A DNA stretch of 64,000 nt from Alkalimarinus coralli (GCF_023650515.1 NZ_CP096016.1:3536001-3600000), one strand, 5' to 3'; shown: positions 27,605-37,960, numbered from the stretch's first letter. Translations and numbers: made by a program. Notes: generated from the sequence alone by a model not told the origin.

Positions 27605-28354
27605 ATGAAAGAGAACATACAGGTGCTAATCGTCGATGACGAACAGCTTGCCAGAGAACGACTCATGCGCTTAGTCGAAGCACTGGATGGCTATCAGGTT
27701 TGCGCTGAGGCAGCCAATGGAGAAGAGGCTCTAAAAGCGATCCACCAGACGGAGCCTGATATTGTTCTTATGGATATTCGCATGCCGGGAATGGATGGCA
27801 TGGCGGCAGCAGAGCAGATAGCAACACTGAAAACGCCTCCTGCCATTATTTTCTGCACAGCCTATGATGAGTACGCAATCTCTGCGTTTAAAGTACAGGC
27901 CATTGATTACCTACTCAAACCTGTAAGAAAAGAGGCATTGGAACAGGCACTTATGCAGGCTGGCAAGTTGAACAAAGTCCAACTGAGTGACCCGCTGGCA
28001 AACAGCGCCCAGGGCGACACCACGCCCTGCCTGGTCGCCAAAACCTGGAAAGGCAGCGAGCTTATTGACCTTACCCATATCTACTACTTTATGGCAGATC
28101 AAAAATATGTCACTGTTCATCACCTCAATGGAGAAACAGTGATTGACAATACCCTCAAGGAGCTGGAAGCAGACTACTCACCCCGCTTTTTGAGAACCCA
28201 TAGAAACTCGCTGGTGAATACAGATTTCATTGAAGCGCTGGTGAGAGACGGTGCCGGTCACTACCTTGTACGCTTAAAAAACAACGCGGGAGAGATACCT
28301 GTTAGCAGGCGCCATACCAGCGATGTCAAAGCGTGGCTGGAATCTAAAAGCTGA
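27605..28354 (+). CDS. algR: AlgR-like LytTR response regulator
   Basis: Two-domain regulator: a receiver domain with phospho-acceptor D57 in LMDIRMPGMDG, the conserved lysine in LLKPVRK, and a C-terminal LytTR DNA-binding domain (about residues 140-245) with the typical FLRTHRNSLVN segment. The length (249 aa) and the place between algZ and hemC match AlgR. It binds DNA as a dimer; target genes cannot be seen from this window. Confidence 0.94.
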   Translation: MKENIQVLIVDDEQLARERLMRLVEALDGYQVCAEAANGEEALKAIHQTEPDIVLMDIRMPGMDGMAAAEQIATLKTPPAIIFCTAYDEYAISAFKVQAIDYLLKPVRKEALEQALMQAGKLNKVQLSDPLANSAQGDTTPCLVAKTWKGSELIDLTHIYYFMADQKYVTVHHLNGETVIDNTLKELEADYSPRFLRTHRNSLVNTDFIEALVRDGAGHYLVRLKNNAGEIPVSRRHTSDVKAWLESKS

Positions 28355-28484
28355 CAATGCACCGCACAATACAACAGAGCGCGGTTTTCTTTTCTGGCCA
28401 TTGCCATATATCAAGACATTTGATACCAAAAAAGGTAGGCTTTGAAACCAATAACGAGTGTTTATGACAACGTATTCATACACC

Positions 28485-28530
28485 ATGAGGCCTTTGCGCG
28501 ACATTATGAACAATGCAAAGACAAGGTAAA
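28485..28530. mobile_element. Fragment of MITE-like family A, inverted (copy 4)
   Basis: The stretch CCTTTGCGCGACATTATGAA through GCAAAGACAAGGTAAA matches, with a few transitions, the reverse complement of the right end of the element at 8143-8286. Only about 45 bases remain. It lies in the algR-hemC gap, just ahead of hemC. Confidence 0.6.
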
Positions 28531-28570
28531 CGCCTCACAGTGAACAACCCTTAATATAAAGAAGCTAGTA

Positions 28571-29506
28571 ATGACCATTTCGAAACTACGAATCGCAACC
28601 CGAAAAAGTGCACTAGCCATGTGGCAGGCAGAACATGTTAAAGCACGCCTTGAAGCGCTGCACCCAGGGCTCGAAGTTGAGCTGCTGGGCATGTCAACCA
28701 AGGGTGATAAAATTCTGGATGTCCCTCTTGCCAAAGTCGGAGGCAAAGGCCTGTTTGTTAAAGAACTTGAAGCGGCGATGCTGGAAAACCGGGCCGATAT
28801 CGCCGTGCATTCAATGAAAGATGTGCCAATGGAGTTTCCAGACGGCTTAGGCCTGGCGGTAATATCCGAGCGCGAAGATCCGACCGATGCATTTGTCAGT
28901 AATCAGTATGCCGATCTGGATGAGCTACCTGAGGGGGCCGTTGTAGGCACATCAAGTCTCAGAAGACGCTGCCAGATCAGTGAGTCAAGGCCTGACCTAA
29001 AAATAGAGTGGCTTAGAGGGAATGTTAATACACGCTTGGCAAAACTGGATAATGGGGAGTATGACGCCATTATTCTCGCCTCATCCGGGCTAAAGCGGTT
29101 GGGCTTTAATGATCGAATTAAAAGCACAATTCCAGACACCGTCAGCTTGCCTGCGGCAGGCCAGGGCGCATTAGGTATTGAGTGTCGCTTGGCAGATAAT
29201 GAGGTCATCGAATTGCTTAAACCGCTAATTCATGAACCGACCCAGATTTGCGTCAGTGCAGAAAGAGCAATGAACCGTCGTCTTGAAGGGGGCTGCCAGG
29301 TTCCCATAGCCGGTTACGCAACACTTGAAGGCGACCAACTCTATGTTCGTGGCCTTGTTGGTGAGCCTGATGGTAGCCGCATTATCCGCGATGAAGTTAG
29401 AGGGAGTGCCGACCAGGCCGAACAGCTCGGTATTCAACTGGCTGAAGCACTACTTGAGCAGGGGGCAGGTGCAATATTGGAGTCGGTCTACAATAGTGAG
29501 CAATAA
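28571..29506 (+). CDS. hemC: Porphobilinogen deaminase (hydroxymethylbilane synthase)
   Basis: Joins four porphobilinogen molecules into hydroxymethylbilane in haem synthesis. The N-terminus carries [17 protein letters not shown], the middle [10 protein letters not shown] and [14 protein letters not shown] for substrate binding, and the cofactor cysteine is in [14 protein letters not shown] (about residue 242). The length is 311 aa. The stop overlaps the probable GTG start of hemD by 11 bases. Confidence 0.98.
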   Translation: MTISKLRIATRKSALAMWQAEHVKARLEALHPGLEVELLGMSTKGDKILDVPLAKVGGKGLFVKELEAAMLENRADIAVHSMKDVPMEFPDGLGLAVISEREDPTDAFVSNQYADLDELPEGAVVGTSSLRRRCQISESRPDLKIEWLRGNVNTRLAKLDNGEYDAIILASSGLKRLGFNDRIKSTIPDTVSLPAAGQGALGIECRLADNEVIELLKPLIHEPTQICVSAERAMNRRLEGGCQVPIAGYATLEGDQLYVRGLVGEPDGSRIIRDEVRGSADQAEQLGIQLAEALLEQGAGAILESVYNSEQ

Positions 29507-30347
29507 GTCTGACCCTGACAAGAACCTCCAGCCCCCTCTATCAAACTCGACCTCCTCCTTAAAGGGGGTTCGAGTCTTGGTTGCTCGCCCACATGAGCAG
29601 GGGGCAGCCTTAACAGCCCACTTAAACAGTCTGGGTGCAGACGCTCTTCAATTCCCCACCATTACCATTGAACCGGTTTCAGCCAGCAATACCAAACAGT
29701 ACGCTACACTCAAAGACTGCTTTCTTAACCTGGATCACTATCACCACATTATCGCCGTTAGCACCCACGCTGCACATTATGGACTACAGTGGATCGACCA
29801 GTATTGGCCACAACTACCGCTTGATATTAAGTGGTATGCTGTGGGAGAAAAAACGGCTCGCACGCTTTTGGAGGCCGACATTGTCGCAACTGCATCCCAA
29901 AAAGGCTATGACAGCGAATCACTGCTAAACTTATCTGAACTAGCCATCTTAACGGATCAGCGAGTTCTGATTTTGAGGGGGGCAGGAGGTCGCGAGCTAA
30001 TAAAGGAGCAGCTTGAACTGCGCGGAGCTAAGGTAGACTATGCCGACTTATATCAACGAAACTGTCCCCAGTACACGGTTTCTGAAATTAATGAGGCATT
30101 GATAACATTTTCCCCCGATATACTGATTGCTTTAAGTGGCGAGACATTGCATAACCTTGTAAAGATAAGCCAGAATAAGGACATAGCGTTAAAAAACACA
30201 ACAGTAATAACAGACAAAGCCGTTATCGTTCCGAGCGAACGCGTAGCAGATCAGGCTCGGAGATTGGGGTTTAGTAGCATCTGGGTTCCTAAGGGGTTAC
30301 ACAAACAAGCGCTTGTCGACTGTATTACATCGAACTATTTTTTATAA
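29496..30347 (+). CDS. hemD: Uroporphyrinogen-III synthase
   Basis: Closes hydroxymethylbilane to uroporphyrinogen III. The family is poorly conserved but the opening [20 protein letters not shown], the central [10 protein letters not shown] and the C-terminal [17 protein letters not shown] fit HemD well, and the position between hemC and hemX is decisive. I start at GTG 29496, overlapping the hemC end, with GGAG about 13 bases upstream; the frame is open further upstream inside hemC but those residues are not family-like. This gives 283 aa. Confidence 0.88.
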   Translation: MSNKSDPDKNLQPPLSNSTSSLKGVRVLVARPHEQGAALTAHLNSLGADALQFPTITIEPVSASNTKQYATLKDCFLNLDHYHHIIAVSTHAAHYGLQWIDQYWPQLPLDIKWYAVGEKTARTLLEADIVATASQKGYDSESLLNLSELAILTDQRVLILRGAGGRELIKEQLELRGAKVDYADLYQRNCPQYTVSEINEALITFSPDILIALSGETLHNLVKISQNKDIALKNTTVITDKAVIVPSERVADQARRLGFSSIWVPKGLHKQALVDCITSNYFL

Positions 30348-30354
30348 AAGCATG

Positions 30355-30399
30355 TTGTACCAAACCATATTGCACCGAACTAGATTGTATCAAACGGCA
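30355..30399. repeat. Degenerate 15-bp tandem repeats between hemD and hemX
   Basis: Three adjacent units, TTGTACCAAACCATA, TTGCACCGAACTAGA and TTGTATCAAACGGCA, share the pattern TTGYAYCRAAC. They begin 8 bases after the hemD stop. They look like an old slippage array. Confidence 0.7.
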
Positions 30400-30449
30400 T
30401 AGAGTAGACCGAAAACTCATGCTATAGACCTCAGAGAACAGGATTTGTA

Positions 30450-31619
30450 GTGACAAACGAAAGCCAATCCCAATTAGTCGTTCCGGATACACCATTGAAG
30501 CCCTCGCCAAAAGTAAGACTGTGGCCTCTCTGGATAATTATTATCATTCTTATCGCTGCATTGGGAGGGCTGGCAACATATGGCTGGGTTAATGTTCAAC
30601 AGATCGAGCAGCTTAAGTTTCAGCTGTCACATATTACTAAAGACGATGGAACCCTGAAGGAAAGCCTCAACCGGCTTGAAAGCCAGATAGGCAAACATAG
30701 AACAGACCTGCTCACTCAGAATCGTGCTGTTAGCGATCAAATGGCGACACTTCGCAGACAAACAGAACACAATGCCATGCAGCTGGCAAAAGTCGGTGGC
30801 CAAAGCAGAACCGACTGGCTACTGGCAGAAGCGGAGTATCTTATACGTCTGGCAAACCAGCGGCTTAATATGGAAAGAGACGCCATTGGCGCTGAAGCTA
30901 TTCTCAACGCGGCCAACAGTGTATTAGCCGAGTCTGACGACCCTGGCCTTTACATCATCAGAAAGCAGCTGAGTAAAGATATTCTGGCGCTACAGCGAGT
31001 ATCAAAAATTGACCGTGAAGGCATTTATCTTCAGCTCGAAGCACTGCTGGATCTTGTCGACAAGCTCGACCAAAGCCACTATCAAACACAACGTCTGGAA
31101 AGCTTTACAGCCGAAGCTGTAGCCGACGACAACACTCAGGCAACCAAAGAAAACCAGTTCAGCCGCCTGTTAGATCAAACTCTAAGCGAGCTTAAACAGC
31201 TGGTGGTCATTCGTCGTCTCGACGAGCAGGTGGAGCCACTGCTGGCTCCCGATCAAGTCTACTATCTACAGCAAAACTTACGTTTGATGATTGAACAAGC
31301 AGAGCTGGCGTTGCTTGACCGCAACCAGCAAATCTATCTGCGGAGCCTTGCTAAAGCCGAAAAGTGGATTAAGACCTACTTTTCCCAGAACAAAGATGAC
31401 ACCGCTCTTTTACTTAATACACTTAATGATCTGCAGGCTCATAAGATAAACCCCGATCTACCGGATATTTCACAGTCACTACTGCTACTCAAAGAACGTG
31501 TCGCCCTGCTCTATCGCCAGCATCAAGTGCCCAGCTCGCCGTCAGCATCGTCTGACCCACAGGCAGGAACAGATAGCGCAACAAAACAAGCGGATACTGA
31601 TGGAGCTGCAACCGAATGA
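30450..31619 (+). CDS. hemX: HemX, uroporphyrinogen-III C-methyltransferase-like membrane protein
   Basis: An inner-membrane protein with a cytoplasmic proline-rich start, one membrane helix (about residues 28-47: WIIIIILIAALGGLATYGW) and a long periplasmic helical body with family segments DWLLAEAEYLIRLANQRL and LLDLVDKLDQSHYQ. Despite its name, it lacks the methyltransferase domain; its role in the haem cluster is unclear. The start is GTG with AGGA about 6 bases upstream. The stop overlaps the hemY start (ATGA). Confidence 0.93.
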   Translation: MTNESQSQLVVPDTPLKPSPKVRLWPLWIIIIILIAALGGLATYGWVNVQQIEQLKFQLSHITKDDGTLKESLNRLESQIGKHRTDLLTQNRAVSDQMATLRRQTEHNAMQLAKVGGQSRTDWLLAEAEYLIRLANQRLNMERDAIGAEAILNAANSVLAESDDPGLYIIRKQLSKDILALQRVSKIDREGIYLQLEALLDLVDKLDQSHYQTQRLESFTAEAVADDNTQATKENQFSRLLDQTLSELKQLVVIRRLDEQVEPLLAPDQVYYLQQNLRLMIEQAELALLDRNQQIYLRSLAKAEKWIKTYFSQNKDDTALLLNTLNDLQAHKINPDLPDISQSLLLLKERVALLYRQHQVPSSPSASSDPQAGTDSATKQADTDGAATE

Positions 31620-32854
31620 GAACGTTTTTCATTTTAATGCTCGTCACACTTTTGGCATCGGTCGCCATGACAATGATGATGACCATTGACTCCGGTTACG
31701 TTCGCATCAGCTGGGGCCACTACTTGCTGGAGACAAGTGTATGGATTGCGGCCGCAGCAATCTTACTGCTATTGGTCACCGTTGGGCTGATTTCCAAAAG
31801 TTGGCGAGGCGTCAAGTCATCGACCGGCGGAGTCAGTAACTGGCTGTTATCAACTGGTGGCCAGCGAGCACGAAAAAAGACCACTCGCGGGCTGTTAGAG
31901 TTTGCCGAAGGAAACTGGAAAAGGGCTCAAAAGAACCTTGCATCTGCCGCCCCAAAAGCAGAAACACCGCTTATTAACTACCTTGCTGCTGCACAGGCCG
32001 CATTTGAGCAGGGCAACGAAAAAGATACCGAGACACTACTTAAAAAAGCCTATGAAAGTACGCCCGGCTCCGACCTCGCCGTTGGCATAACGCAGGCCCA
32101 GCTACAACTGGGCAATAATCAACTGGAGCAATCGCTTGCCACCCTGCTGCGCCTGAGGAAGCAATCCCCGAATCATCCTTTTGTTCTAAAGCTGCTGAAA
32201 AACGTCTATTTCAAGCTGGAAGACTGGCACCAGTTGAGTCTATTAATCCCGGAACTCCGTCGTCGCCATGTCGCAGAGACCCACGAACTGGACGAACTTG
32301 AACGGGCAACCTGGATTAACCTGCTTGCACAAACCGCAGACGAAGTTCGCAGACAGTCGGGTAGCAGCCACAACACTGAACAACTGAGTCAACACTGGGA
32401 CAGGTTACCCAGCTCAATGCGGCGAGATGAAGTGATCATTCACGCCTATGCCGGGCATTTAGCTAATTTAGGCGCACAAACTCAAGCAGAAACACTGCTA
32501 AGAAAAGTATTAAGAAACCACTGGAGTGACCTGCTCATCGAGCTGTACGGCAAGGTGTGCGGCAATAGCCCGGAAGAACAACTGCTAACAGCAGAAAACT
32601 GGCTAAAAGAACGCCCAAATAATGCCATTCTGCTACTCTCACTGGGGCGGTTGAGCCTTCGAAACCAGCTATGGGGAAAAGCAAAAGAGTATTTTGAAGC
32701 CAGCCACCGCATCAAGAAAACGCCACAAACCTTTGGCGAATTATGCCGACTGACTGCCAATCTCGAAGAGCACCAACAAAGCAGTGAGTACTTCATGCAG
32801 GGTATTATGGAGTTAGTGGGCCTGCCTGAGTTGCCTCAGCCAGGGAAACGTTAG
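31616..32854 (+). CDS. hemY: HemY, haem-cluster TPR membrane protein
   Basis: A 412-aa protein with two N-terminal membrane helices (about 4-22 and 40-62) and a periplasm- or cytoplasm-facing tetratricopeptide body; ARKKTTRGLLEFAEGNWKRA is the conserved HemY N-terminal region. It is thought to act in late haem synthesis, but the mechanism is not settled. It is not the oxygen-dependent protoporphyrinogen oxidase of Bacillus with the same name. It is coupled to hemX and ends the cluster. Confidence 0.93.
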   Translation: MRTFFILMLVTLLASVAMTMMMTIDSGYVRISWGHYLLETSVWIAAAAILLLLVTVGLISKSWRGVKSSTGGVSNWLLSTGGQRARKKTTRGLLEFAEGNWKRAQKNLASAAPKAETPLINYLAAAQAAFEQGNEKDTETLLKKAYESTPGSDLAVGITQAQLQLGNNQLEQSLATLLRLRKQSPNHPFVLKLLKNVYFKLEDWHQLSLLIPELRRRHVAETHELDELERATWINLLAQTADEVRRQSGSSHNTEQLSQHWDRLPSSMRRDEVIIHAYAGHLANLGAQTQAETLLRKVLRNHWSDLLIELYGKVCGNSPEEQLLTAENWLKERPNNAILLLSLGRLSLRNQLWGKAKEYFEASHRIKKTPQTFGELCRLTANLEEHQQSSEYFMQGIMELVGLPELPQPGKR

Positions 32855-33023
32855 CTCTGCATCACGGCTACAACGAGTCTACTATTATGGGGCTGAGCGT
32901 TCGTAGCCTTGATGGAAGGAGGGACGACTGGAATCAGGGTTTATGCTATAGCACATCAAACGCGCCTTGATTCCGCTTCGCTGCATCACCGCGGCAAGGG
33001 TGATGAAGGTACTGGCCCAAATT

Positions 33024-34031
33024 CTATCGTGGTGCGTATTCCAGTACATCAGAGTGAAAGTTCTCCGCTGGCATTCCCTGCTCCAGGAATGCATCCATGG
33101 TGGCGTACACCATTCCCGGTGAGCCACTGGCAAACACCTGGCAAGCGGCTAAGTCATGATTATCCTGCAAGACGGTCTTGAACAGCTGCTCGTGATGGCC
33201 CGGCCATTCATTATCCTCTATGTCACCACTGACAGTGCGGAAGGAGAAGTTTGGGTATGAGACCTGCCAGGCGCTGGGTTTGTCTAACAGATAAAGATCA
33301 TTGGCCTGCCTTCCCCCCCAATACAGCGATATTTTCTGCTCCGGGTTTAGCTCCAAGGCATGCTCGATAATACTCTGCATCTGGGCAAACCCTGTTCCTG
33401 CCGCAACCAGCAGTAATGGTTGGTCCGGTTTATTGGTGAGACAGGCTTTACCAAAGGGTAACTGAACTTTTACTACAGGATGATTTTTGATGTACTCGAT
33501 AACCGCAGAAGCAGACTCCCACCCCTCGGCCGCCTGCACATGCAACTCTATATTCCTGTTGGCAGACTCTTCAGGCAGAGTTGGCGCGCTTGCAATTGAG
33601 AAGAACGAAGGCTCTCGACCCTCCATCAGAACAGATAAATACTGTCCGGCGTGAAACTCAACTCGCTTACCTGCGGGAGGCCTAAGCACTACACGATAAA
33701 CATCGTGATTCAGCTCTTCAATTCCTTCTACCTGACAGGCAAATGTTTTCAATGCAATTTCTCCTGGCTCTAGCACGCCATCTATTTCTATCTCGCAATC
33801 AGCTTCCGGCACTGACTTGCAGAGCATTAATTCAGTGTTCACCGCACTAACCTTAAGACCACCCGGGGTTGAACAACACCCAGACAACAATGTCCCCTGA
33901 CAGATATGGCAAACACCATTTTCACAACTCACAGGAAAGCGAATACCCTGTCTAAAAGCCGCTTCAAACACCGTTTCCCCCGGCAGGGATTCAAACTTCA
34001 AACCTCTAGGCAATAAAGTGACTAATGACAT
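33024..34031 (-). CDS. 2Fe-2S ferredoxin-NAD(P)H oxidoreductase (Fre/CDP-glucoseen reductase-like)
   Basis: A flavoprotein electron carrier. Residues 1-90 form a plant-type ferredoxin domain with cluster cysteines in CENGVCHIC and a fourth in LMLCK. An FAD-binding barrel follows (about 100-200), where the usual RxYS is replaced by PSFFSIAS, then an NAD(P)-binding domain with LLVAAGTGFAQMQSI, YWGGR and a C-terminal ASGSPGMVY. Proteins of this layout are often annotated as CDP-6-deoxy-hexose reductases, but next to ubiD (as Fre is in E. coli) a flavin- or ferredoxin-linked redox role is more likely. It lies 153 bases downstream of ubiD on the same strand and converges with hemY. Confidence 0.85.
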   Translation of the reverse strand: MSLVTLLPRGLKFESLPGETVFEAAFRQGIRFPVSCENGVCHICQGTLLSGCCSTPGGLKVSAVNTELMLCKSVPEADCEIEIDGVLEPGEIALKTFACQVEGIEELNHDVYRVVLRPPAGKRVEFHAGQYLSVLMEGREPSFFSIASAPTLPEESANRNIELHVQAAEGWESASAVIEYIKNHPVVKVQLPFGKACLTNKPDQPLLLVAAGTGFAQMQSIIEHALELNPEQKISLYWGGRQANDLYLLDKPSAWQVSYPNFSFRTVSGDIEDNEWPGHHEQLFKTVLQDNHDLAACQVFASGSPGMVYATMDAFLEQGMPAENFHSDVLEYAPR

Positions 34032-34143
34032 AAATACGATCTAATTAAAGCACGGCCAAATTAAAGTGCGGTCTCGTCAACAAAAGCGCTGGTCAGGGCA
34101 TTTGTATTACCAAGACCCTAGTCAATATTCGCGCATTCTATCA

Positions 34144-34186
34144 GACACAGATATACCCGACAAATTTAGTCAGGTATATCTGTGTC
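34144..34186. other. Perfect 14-bp stem hairpin overlapping the ubiD stop
   Basis: GACACAGATATACC (34144-34157) is the exact inverse of GGTATATCTGTGTC (34173-34186), with a 15-base spacer. The ubiD stop (34187-34185) lies in the right arm. No U-run follows, so it may protect the mRNA end or limit read-through into the reductase gene. Confidence 0.7.
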
Positions 34187-35657
34187 AGGACTCATCAATG
34201 CCTAACAGCGACCAAATGTCATCCACTCGTTGCTTTATTGCTGAATCCATTTCAATCGGCTCCCCCCACTCCCGGTCAGTTTCTCCGGGCCATTTATTGG
34301 TTGCGTCCAAGCCCATTTTGGAACCTAACCCCGAGACAGGTGAAGCAAAGTCAAGATAATCAATCGGTGTATTCTCAATCATCACCGTATCGCGCGCCGG
34401 ATCCATTCTTGTCGTCATAGCCCAGATCACATCGTTCCAGTCCCTTGCGTTGACGTCATCATCTGTAACAATAACAAATTTTGTGTACATAAACTGTCTA
34501 AGGAAAGACCAGACGCCCATCATGACCCGTTTAGCATGACCAGGGTACTGTTTTTTCATCGTCACAACAGCTAGGCGGTACGAACAACCTTCAGGCGGAA
34601 GATAAAAATCGACGATTTCAGGAAACTGCTTCTGCAATATCGGGATAAACACTTCATTCAACGCAACCCCTAAAATAGCCGGCTCATCCGGTGGGCGGCC
34701 AGTATAAGTACTATGGTAAATAGGATCTTTTCGGTGAGTGATTTTTTCTACCGTAAAAACCGGGAATTGTTCAACTTCATTATAGTAGCCCGTATGGTCT
34801 CCGAATGGCCCCTCTGGAGCTACCTCATCAGGGTAAATGAAACCTTCCAATATGATTTCAGCACTCGCTGGCACCTGCAAATCACTTAATTGAGCCGATG
34901 CCACTTCGGTTTTTGAGCCTCGTAAAAGCCCGGCAAATGCGTATTCTGACAACGCATCCGGCACAGGGGTCACAGCCCCCAGAATAGTCGCTGGGTCAGC
35001 GCCCAATGCCACAGCCACAGGGAATGGTTTGCCAGGGTTCGCCTGCATCCATTCACGGTAATCCAGTGCACCACCCCGGTGTGAAAGCCAGCGCATGATT
35101 AGCTTGTTTTTGCCTATTAACTGCTGCCGATAAATCCCCAGGTTTTGCCGCTCTTTTTCCGGTCCGCGAGTAATCACTAACGGCCACGTAACCAGCGGCC
35201 CTGCATCCCCTGGCCAGCAGGTTTGAATAGGGATTTTGTAAAGATCAACGTCATCTTTATCAATCACCACTTGCTGGCACGCTGCAGAGCGGACTTCCTT
35301 AGGCCCCATGTTAAGCACTTGCTTAAAAGCCGGCAATTTCTGCCATGCATCCTTCAATCCTTTGGGTGGCTCGGGCTCCTTGAGAAAAGCCAGCAGTTTG
35401 CCCACCTCACGAAGCGCAGTAACGTCACGCTCCCCCATCCCCATTGCTACACGTTTAGGCGTTCCAAACAGGTTGCCTAATACCGGCATATCAAACCCTT
35501 TCGGGTTTTCAAATAGCAGTGCCGGACCACCTTTTCGCAAAGTCCGGTCACAGATTTCAGTCATCTCCAGATAAGGGTCAACCTCCATCGTAATACGCTT
35601 CAACTCGCCTTCTTTTTCAAGCTTGTTGATAAAATCACGCAGGTCGCTATATTTCAT
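34185..35657 (-). CDS. ubiD: 4-hydroxy-3-polyprenylbenzoate decarboxylase
   Basis: Decarboxylates the polyprenyl hydroxybenzoate in ubiquinone synthesis, using the prenylated FMN made by UbiX. The 490-aa length, the start [20 protein letters not shown] and conserved blocks such as [14 protein letters not shown], the prFMN-site region [19 protein letters not shown] and [11 protein letters not shown] identify the family. It follows rho by about 270 bases on the same strand, as ubiD does near rho in Pseudomonas. Confidence 0.97.
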   Translation of the reverse strand: MKYSDLRDFINKLEKEGELKRITMEVDPYLEMTEICDRTLRKGGPALLFENPKGFDMPVLGNLFGTPKRVAMGMGERDVTALREVGKLLAFLKEPEPPKGLKDAWQKLPAFKQVLNMGPKEVRSAACQQVVIDKDDVDLYKIPIQTCWPGDAGPLVTWPLVITRGPEKERQNLGIYRQQLIGKNKLIMRWLSHRGGALDYREWMQANPGKPFPVAVALGADPATILGAVTPVPDALSEYAFAGLLRGSKTEVASAQLSDLQVPASAEIILEGFIYPDEVAPEGPFGDHTGYYNEVEQFPVFTVEKITHRKDPIYHSTYTGRPPDEPAILGVALNEVFIPILQKQFPEIVDFYLPPEGCSYRLAVVTMKKQYPGHAKRVMMGVWSFLRQFMYTKFVIVTDDDVNARDWNDVIWAMTTRMDPARDTVMIENTPIDYLDFASPVSGLGSKMGLDATNKWPGETDREWGEPIEMDSAIKQRVDDIWSLLGIDES

Positions 35658-35761
35658 CTGCTTTATCCGTTTTGTTTAACGATTTAAGTTTACAGGCATT
35701 TCTCGTTGCGATTAGCAGGCATCGTCAAGGAGTGGCTTTCGGACTCCAAATCCTGGGCATT

Positions 35762-35837
35762 AAAAAAGCTGGCGTTTGAAGCTGAACCATCGGTAAAAAA
35801 ACCAAGACTTCAGGCAATAAACGACCAGCCTTTTTTC
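35762..35837 (-). terminator. Extended hairpin downstream of rho
   Basis: On the minus strand AAAAAAGGCTGGTCGTTT pairs with AAACGCCAGCTTTTTT (one bulge or two), and a CTGAA/TTCAG pair nests inside. The descending strand ends in a run of six T on the minus strand, as in an intrinsic terminator. The loop is long, so it is a probable rather than certain end for the rho transcript before ubiD. Confidence 0.55.
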
Positions 35838-35864
35838 AAGTAATTACTTAGCCAAAAACTAAAT

Positions 35865-35923
35865 TAGAACCTTACACGACCACCGCACTTACAAATACAG
35901 TGTTATAAAAAGCCTTAAAATAA
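35865..35923. mobile_element. Partial MITE-like family A element (copy 2)
   Basis: TAGAACCTTACACGAC, then CACCGCACTTACAAATACAG and TGTTATAAAA follow the left end of the family A elements at 8143 and 47126 with scattered changes. The element breaks off at the rho stop codon, so only the left 59 bases are present. Confidence 0.7.
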
Positions 35924-37186
35924 CTATCGCTTCTTCATTGATAAGAAGAATTCTTCGTTAGTTTTGGTATCTTTAAGCTTATCAAGCAGGAATTCAATGG
36001 CACCCACATCATCTTCCATTGAGTGCAGCAACTTACGTAGAATCCAAACTCGTTGAAGGTCTCCCTCGCTCATCAGCAAGTCTTCACGACGCGTACCTGA
36101 GCGACGAATATTAATAGCAGGATAAACACGTTTCTCTGCGGCTTTACGATCCAGGTGAATTTCCTGGTTACCGGTTCCTTTAAACTCTTCGAAGATAACT
36201 TCATCCATCTTGGAGCCGGTATCAACCAGTGTGGTAGCCAAAATAGTTAAGCTGCCACCCTCTTCTACGTTACGAGCAGCACCAAAGAAACGTTTTGGAC
36301 GTTCCAGCGCATGTGCATCAACACCACCGGTCAACACTTTACCTGATGAAGGAATGATGGTGTTATAAGCGCGTGCCAAACGGGTGATAGAGTCAAGCAG
36401 GATAACCACATCCTTCTTGTGTTCAACCAGTCGTTTCGCTTTTTCGATAACCATTTCAGCCACTTGTACGTGTCGTGACGGTGGCTCATCAAAGGTACTG
36501 GCTATCACCTCACCTCTAACAGAGCGCTGCATTTCTGTTACTTCTTCAGGCCGCTCATCGATCAGCAAAACCATCAAATGACATTCAGGGTTATTACGCA
36601 CAATCGACTGCGCAATGTTCTGCATCATCAGCGTTTTACCCGCTTTTGGCGGCGAAACAATCAGGCCTCGCTGACCTTTACCAATCGGCGCAACCAAGTC
36701 AGTTACACGGGACGACAGGTCTTCAGTACTACCATTACCCACTTCCAAAACAAGTCGGTCGCTAGGAAATAAAGGGGTAAGGTTTTCAAAAAGGATTTTA
36801 TTGCGGGAGTTTTCAGGCTTATCGAAGTTAATTTCACTGACTTTCAGTAGCGCAAAATAACGCTCTCCATCTTTTGGAGGCCGGATTTTGCCGGCGACCG
36901 TATCACCCGTTCGAAGATTAAATCGACGAATCTGGCTCGGTGACACATAGATATCGTCAGGGCCTGCTAAATATGAACCTTCTGCTGAACGAAGAAAACC
37001 AAAGCCATCCTGAAGAATCTCAAGGACACCGTCACCATAAATATCTTCGCCGCTTTTGGCATGTCGCTTCAGAATCGTGAAAATTACATCTTGTTTACGG
37101 GACCTTGCCAGGTTATCAAGTCCCATTTCGGCGGCAATAGTTAAGAGCTCAGGTACGGATTTTTTCTTAAGTTCGGAAAGATTCAT
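35924..37186 (-). CDS. rho: Transcription termination factor Rho
   Basis: Hexameric RNA helicase that ends transcription. The N-terminal RNA-binding domain ([24 protein letters not shown]), Walker A in [12 protein letters not shown], Walker [17 protein letters not shown] and the R- and Q-loop regions are intact. The length of 420 aa is the normal short form. In Pseudomonas trxA is the neighbour; here about 19 kb of other genes separate them. Confidence 0.99.
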   Translation of the reverse strand: MNLSELKKKSVPELLTIAAEMGLDNLARSRKQDVIFTILKRHAKSGEDIYGDGVLEILQDGFGFLRSAEGSYLAGPDDIYVSPSQIRRFNLRTGDTVAGKIRPPKDGERYFALLKVSEINFDKPENSRNKILFENLTPLFPSDRLVLEVGNGSTEDLSSRVTDLVAPIGKGQRGLIVSPPKAGKTLMMQNIAQSIVRNNPECHLMVLLIDERPEEVTEMQRSVRGEVIASTFDEPPSRHVQVAEMVIEKAKRLVEHKKDVVILLDSITRLARAYNTIIPSSGKVLTGGVDAHALERPKRFFGAARNVEEGGSLTILATTLVDTGSKMDEVIFEEFKGTGNQEIHLDRKAAEKRVYPAINIRRSGTRREDLLMSEGDLQRVWILRKLLHSMEDDVGAIEFLLDKLKDTKTNEEFFLSMKKR

Positions 37187-37588
37187 AGTTTTAGTAGGCT
37201 ATAGGGATAGAAGAGAGTTTTAATTGAAGGAATTTCAGATAATATTTTTCGATTTATTTGTAATCACTTTCATCTGAGATGAAGGAAGAAAGCTGCAACC
37301 TCAAAAGGGTTTCAGCTAAAGATAGACCGGATTATAACAATAATCCAGAAAATTACTAATTTTTTATTGTCCCGCCAGACAGCGCCCAGCTACCGCGCGC
37401 GCCCATCCTGAAAAATATACGCTATTTCACTACACCATATAGGTAAAATCACTGCGCTGCGCTATGTGCTTGTACGAATACCTTTGTAGCTCTACAGCGA
37501 AGATAATAGACGCCATAGAGACGCAATTTGTACAACACATTATGGCCAGGAGCACTCAATTTATTAAACCTCGGCCAGGGAGAGCAAC
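37187..37588 (-). promoter_or_regulatory. rho leader region with extended -10 promoter
   Basis: A 402-bp gap. On the minus strand TGTTATAAT at 37339-37331 is an extended -10 element with a weak -35 (TTAGTA) 17 bases upstream, which would give a rho leader of about 137 bases. Long leaders are used in rho autoregulation in E. coli; no leader peptide could be supported here. The part from 37370 on is the upstream flank of the next gene on the plus strand. Confidence 0.5.
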
Positions 37589-37960
37589 ATGCAAGTCAAT
37601 AATTCAAGCTTCGCACAGGTTTACCAGGCAGTTAATCATCCCTCAATCACAGACACTGACACAGCCAGAGTTGTAGCGACCACGGCCGTCGATTTCAAGC
37701 AAACTCAGAATAACCTCGATACCTATACCGAGGCCTATCAAAATGCGACCAACAGCGATAACAGCGCAAGTAGTGACAGCCCTGGCTATAGCGACCTGCA
37801 AAACATAAACCAGGCAGTCCGGCGACAACAGATTTCAAATAGCGATCTGATAAGCAACTACATTGACCGCCAGCAAGAAGCGTCAAGCCCTGTCACTTAC
37901 TCTCAAGCGGGGTTGCTGAGCAACAGTCAGGCAGGCTCAGTCATTAATGCATACGCGTAG
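37589..37960 (+). CDS. Small polar protein of unknown function
   Basis: The 123-aa product is rich in Ser, Asn, Gln, Asp and Ala, has no signal peptide, no membrane segment and no cysteine. A ribosome-binding site GGGAG lies 6-7 bases before the ATG. The C-terminal half (SDLQNINQAVRRQQISNSDL) can form an amphipathic helix. Composition and disorder recall small flagellar or surface-associated proteins but I cannot assign a family. A 15-bp tandem array begins at the stop codon. Confidence 0.55.
   Translation: MQVNNSSFAQVYQAVNHPSITDTDTARVVATTAVDFKQTQNNLDTYTEAYQNATNSDNSASSDSPGYSDLQNINQAVRRQQISNSDLISNYIDRQQEASSPVTYSQAGLLSNSQAGSVINAYA

Noticed and set aside
32885-33133. 82-codon minus-strand frame between hemY and the ferredoxin reductase
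   Set aside because: It overlaps the end of the reductase in another frame and has no ribosome-binding site that I can see.
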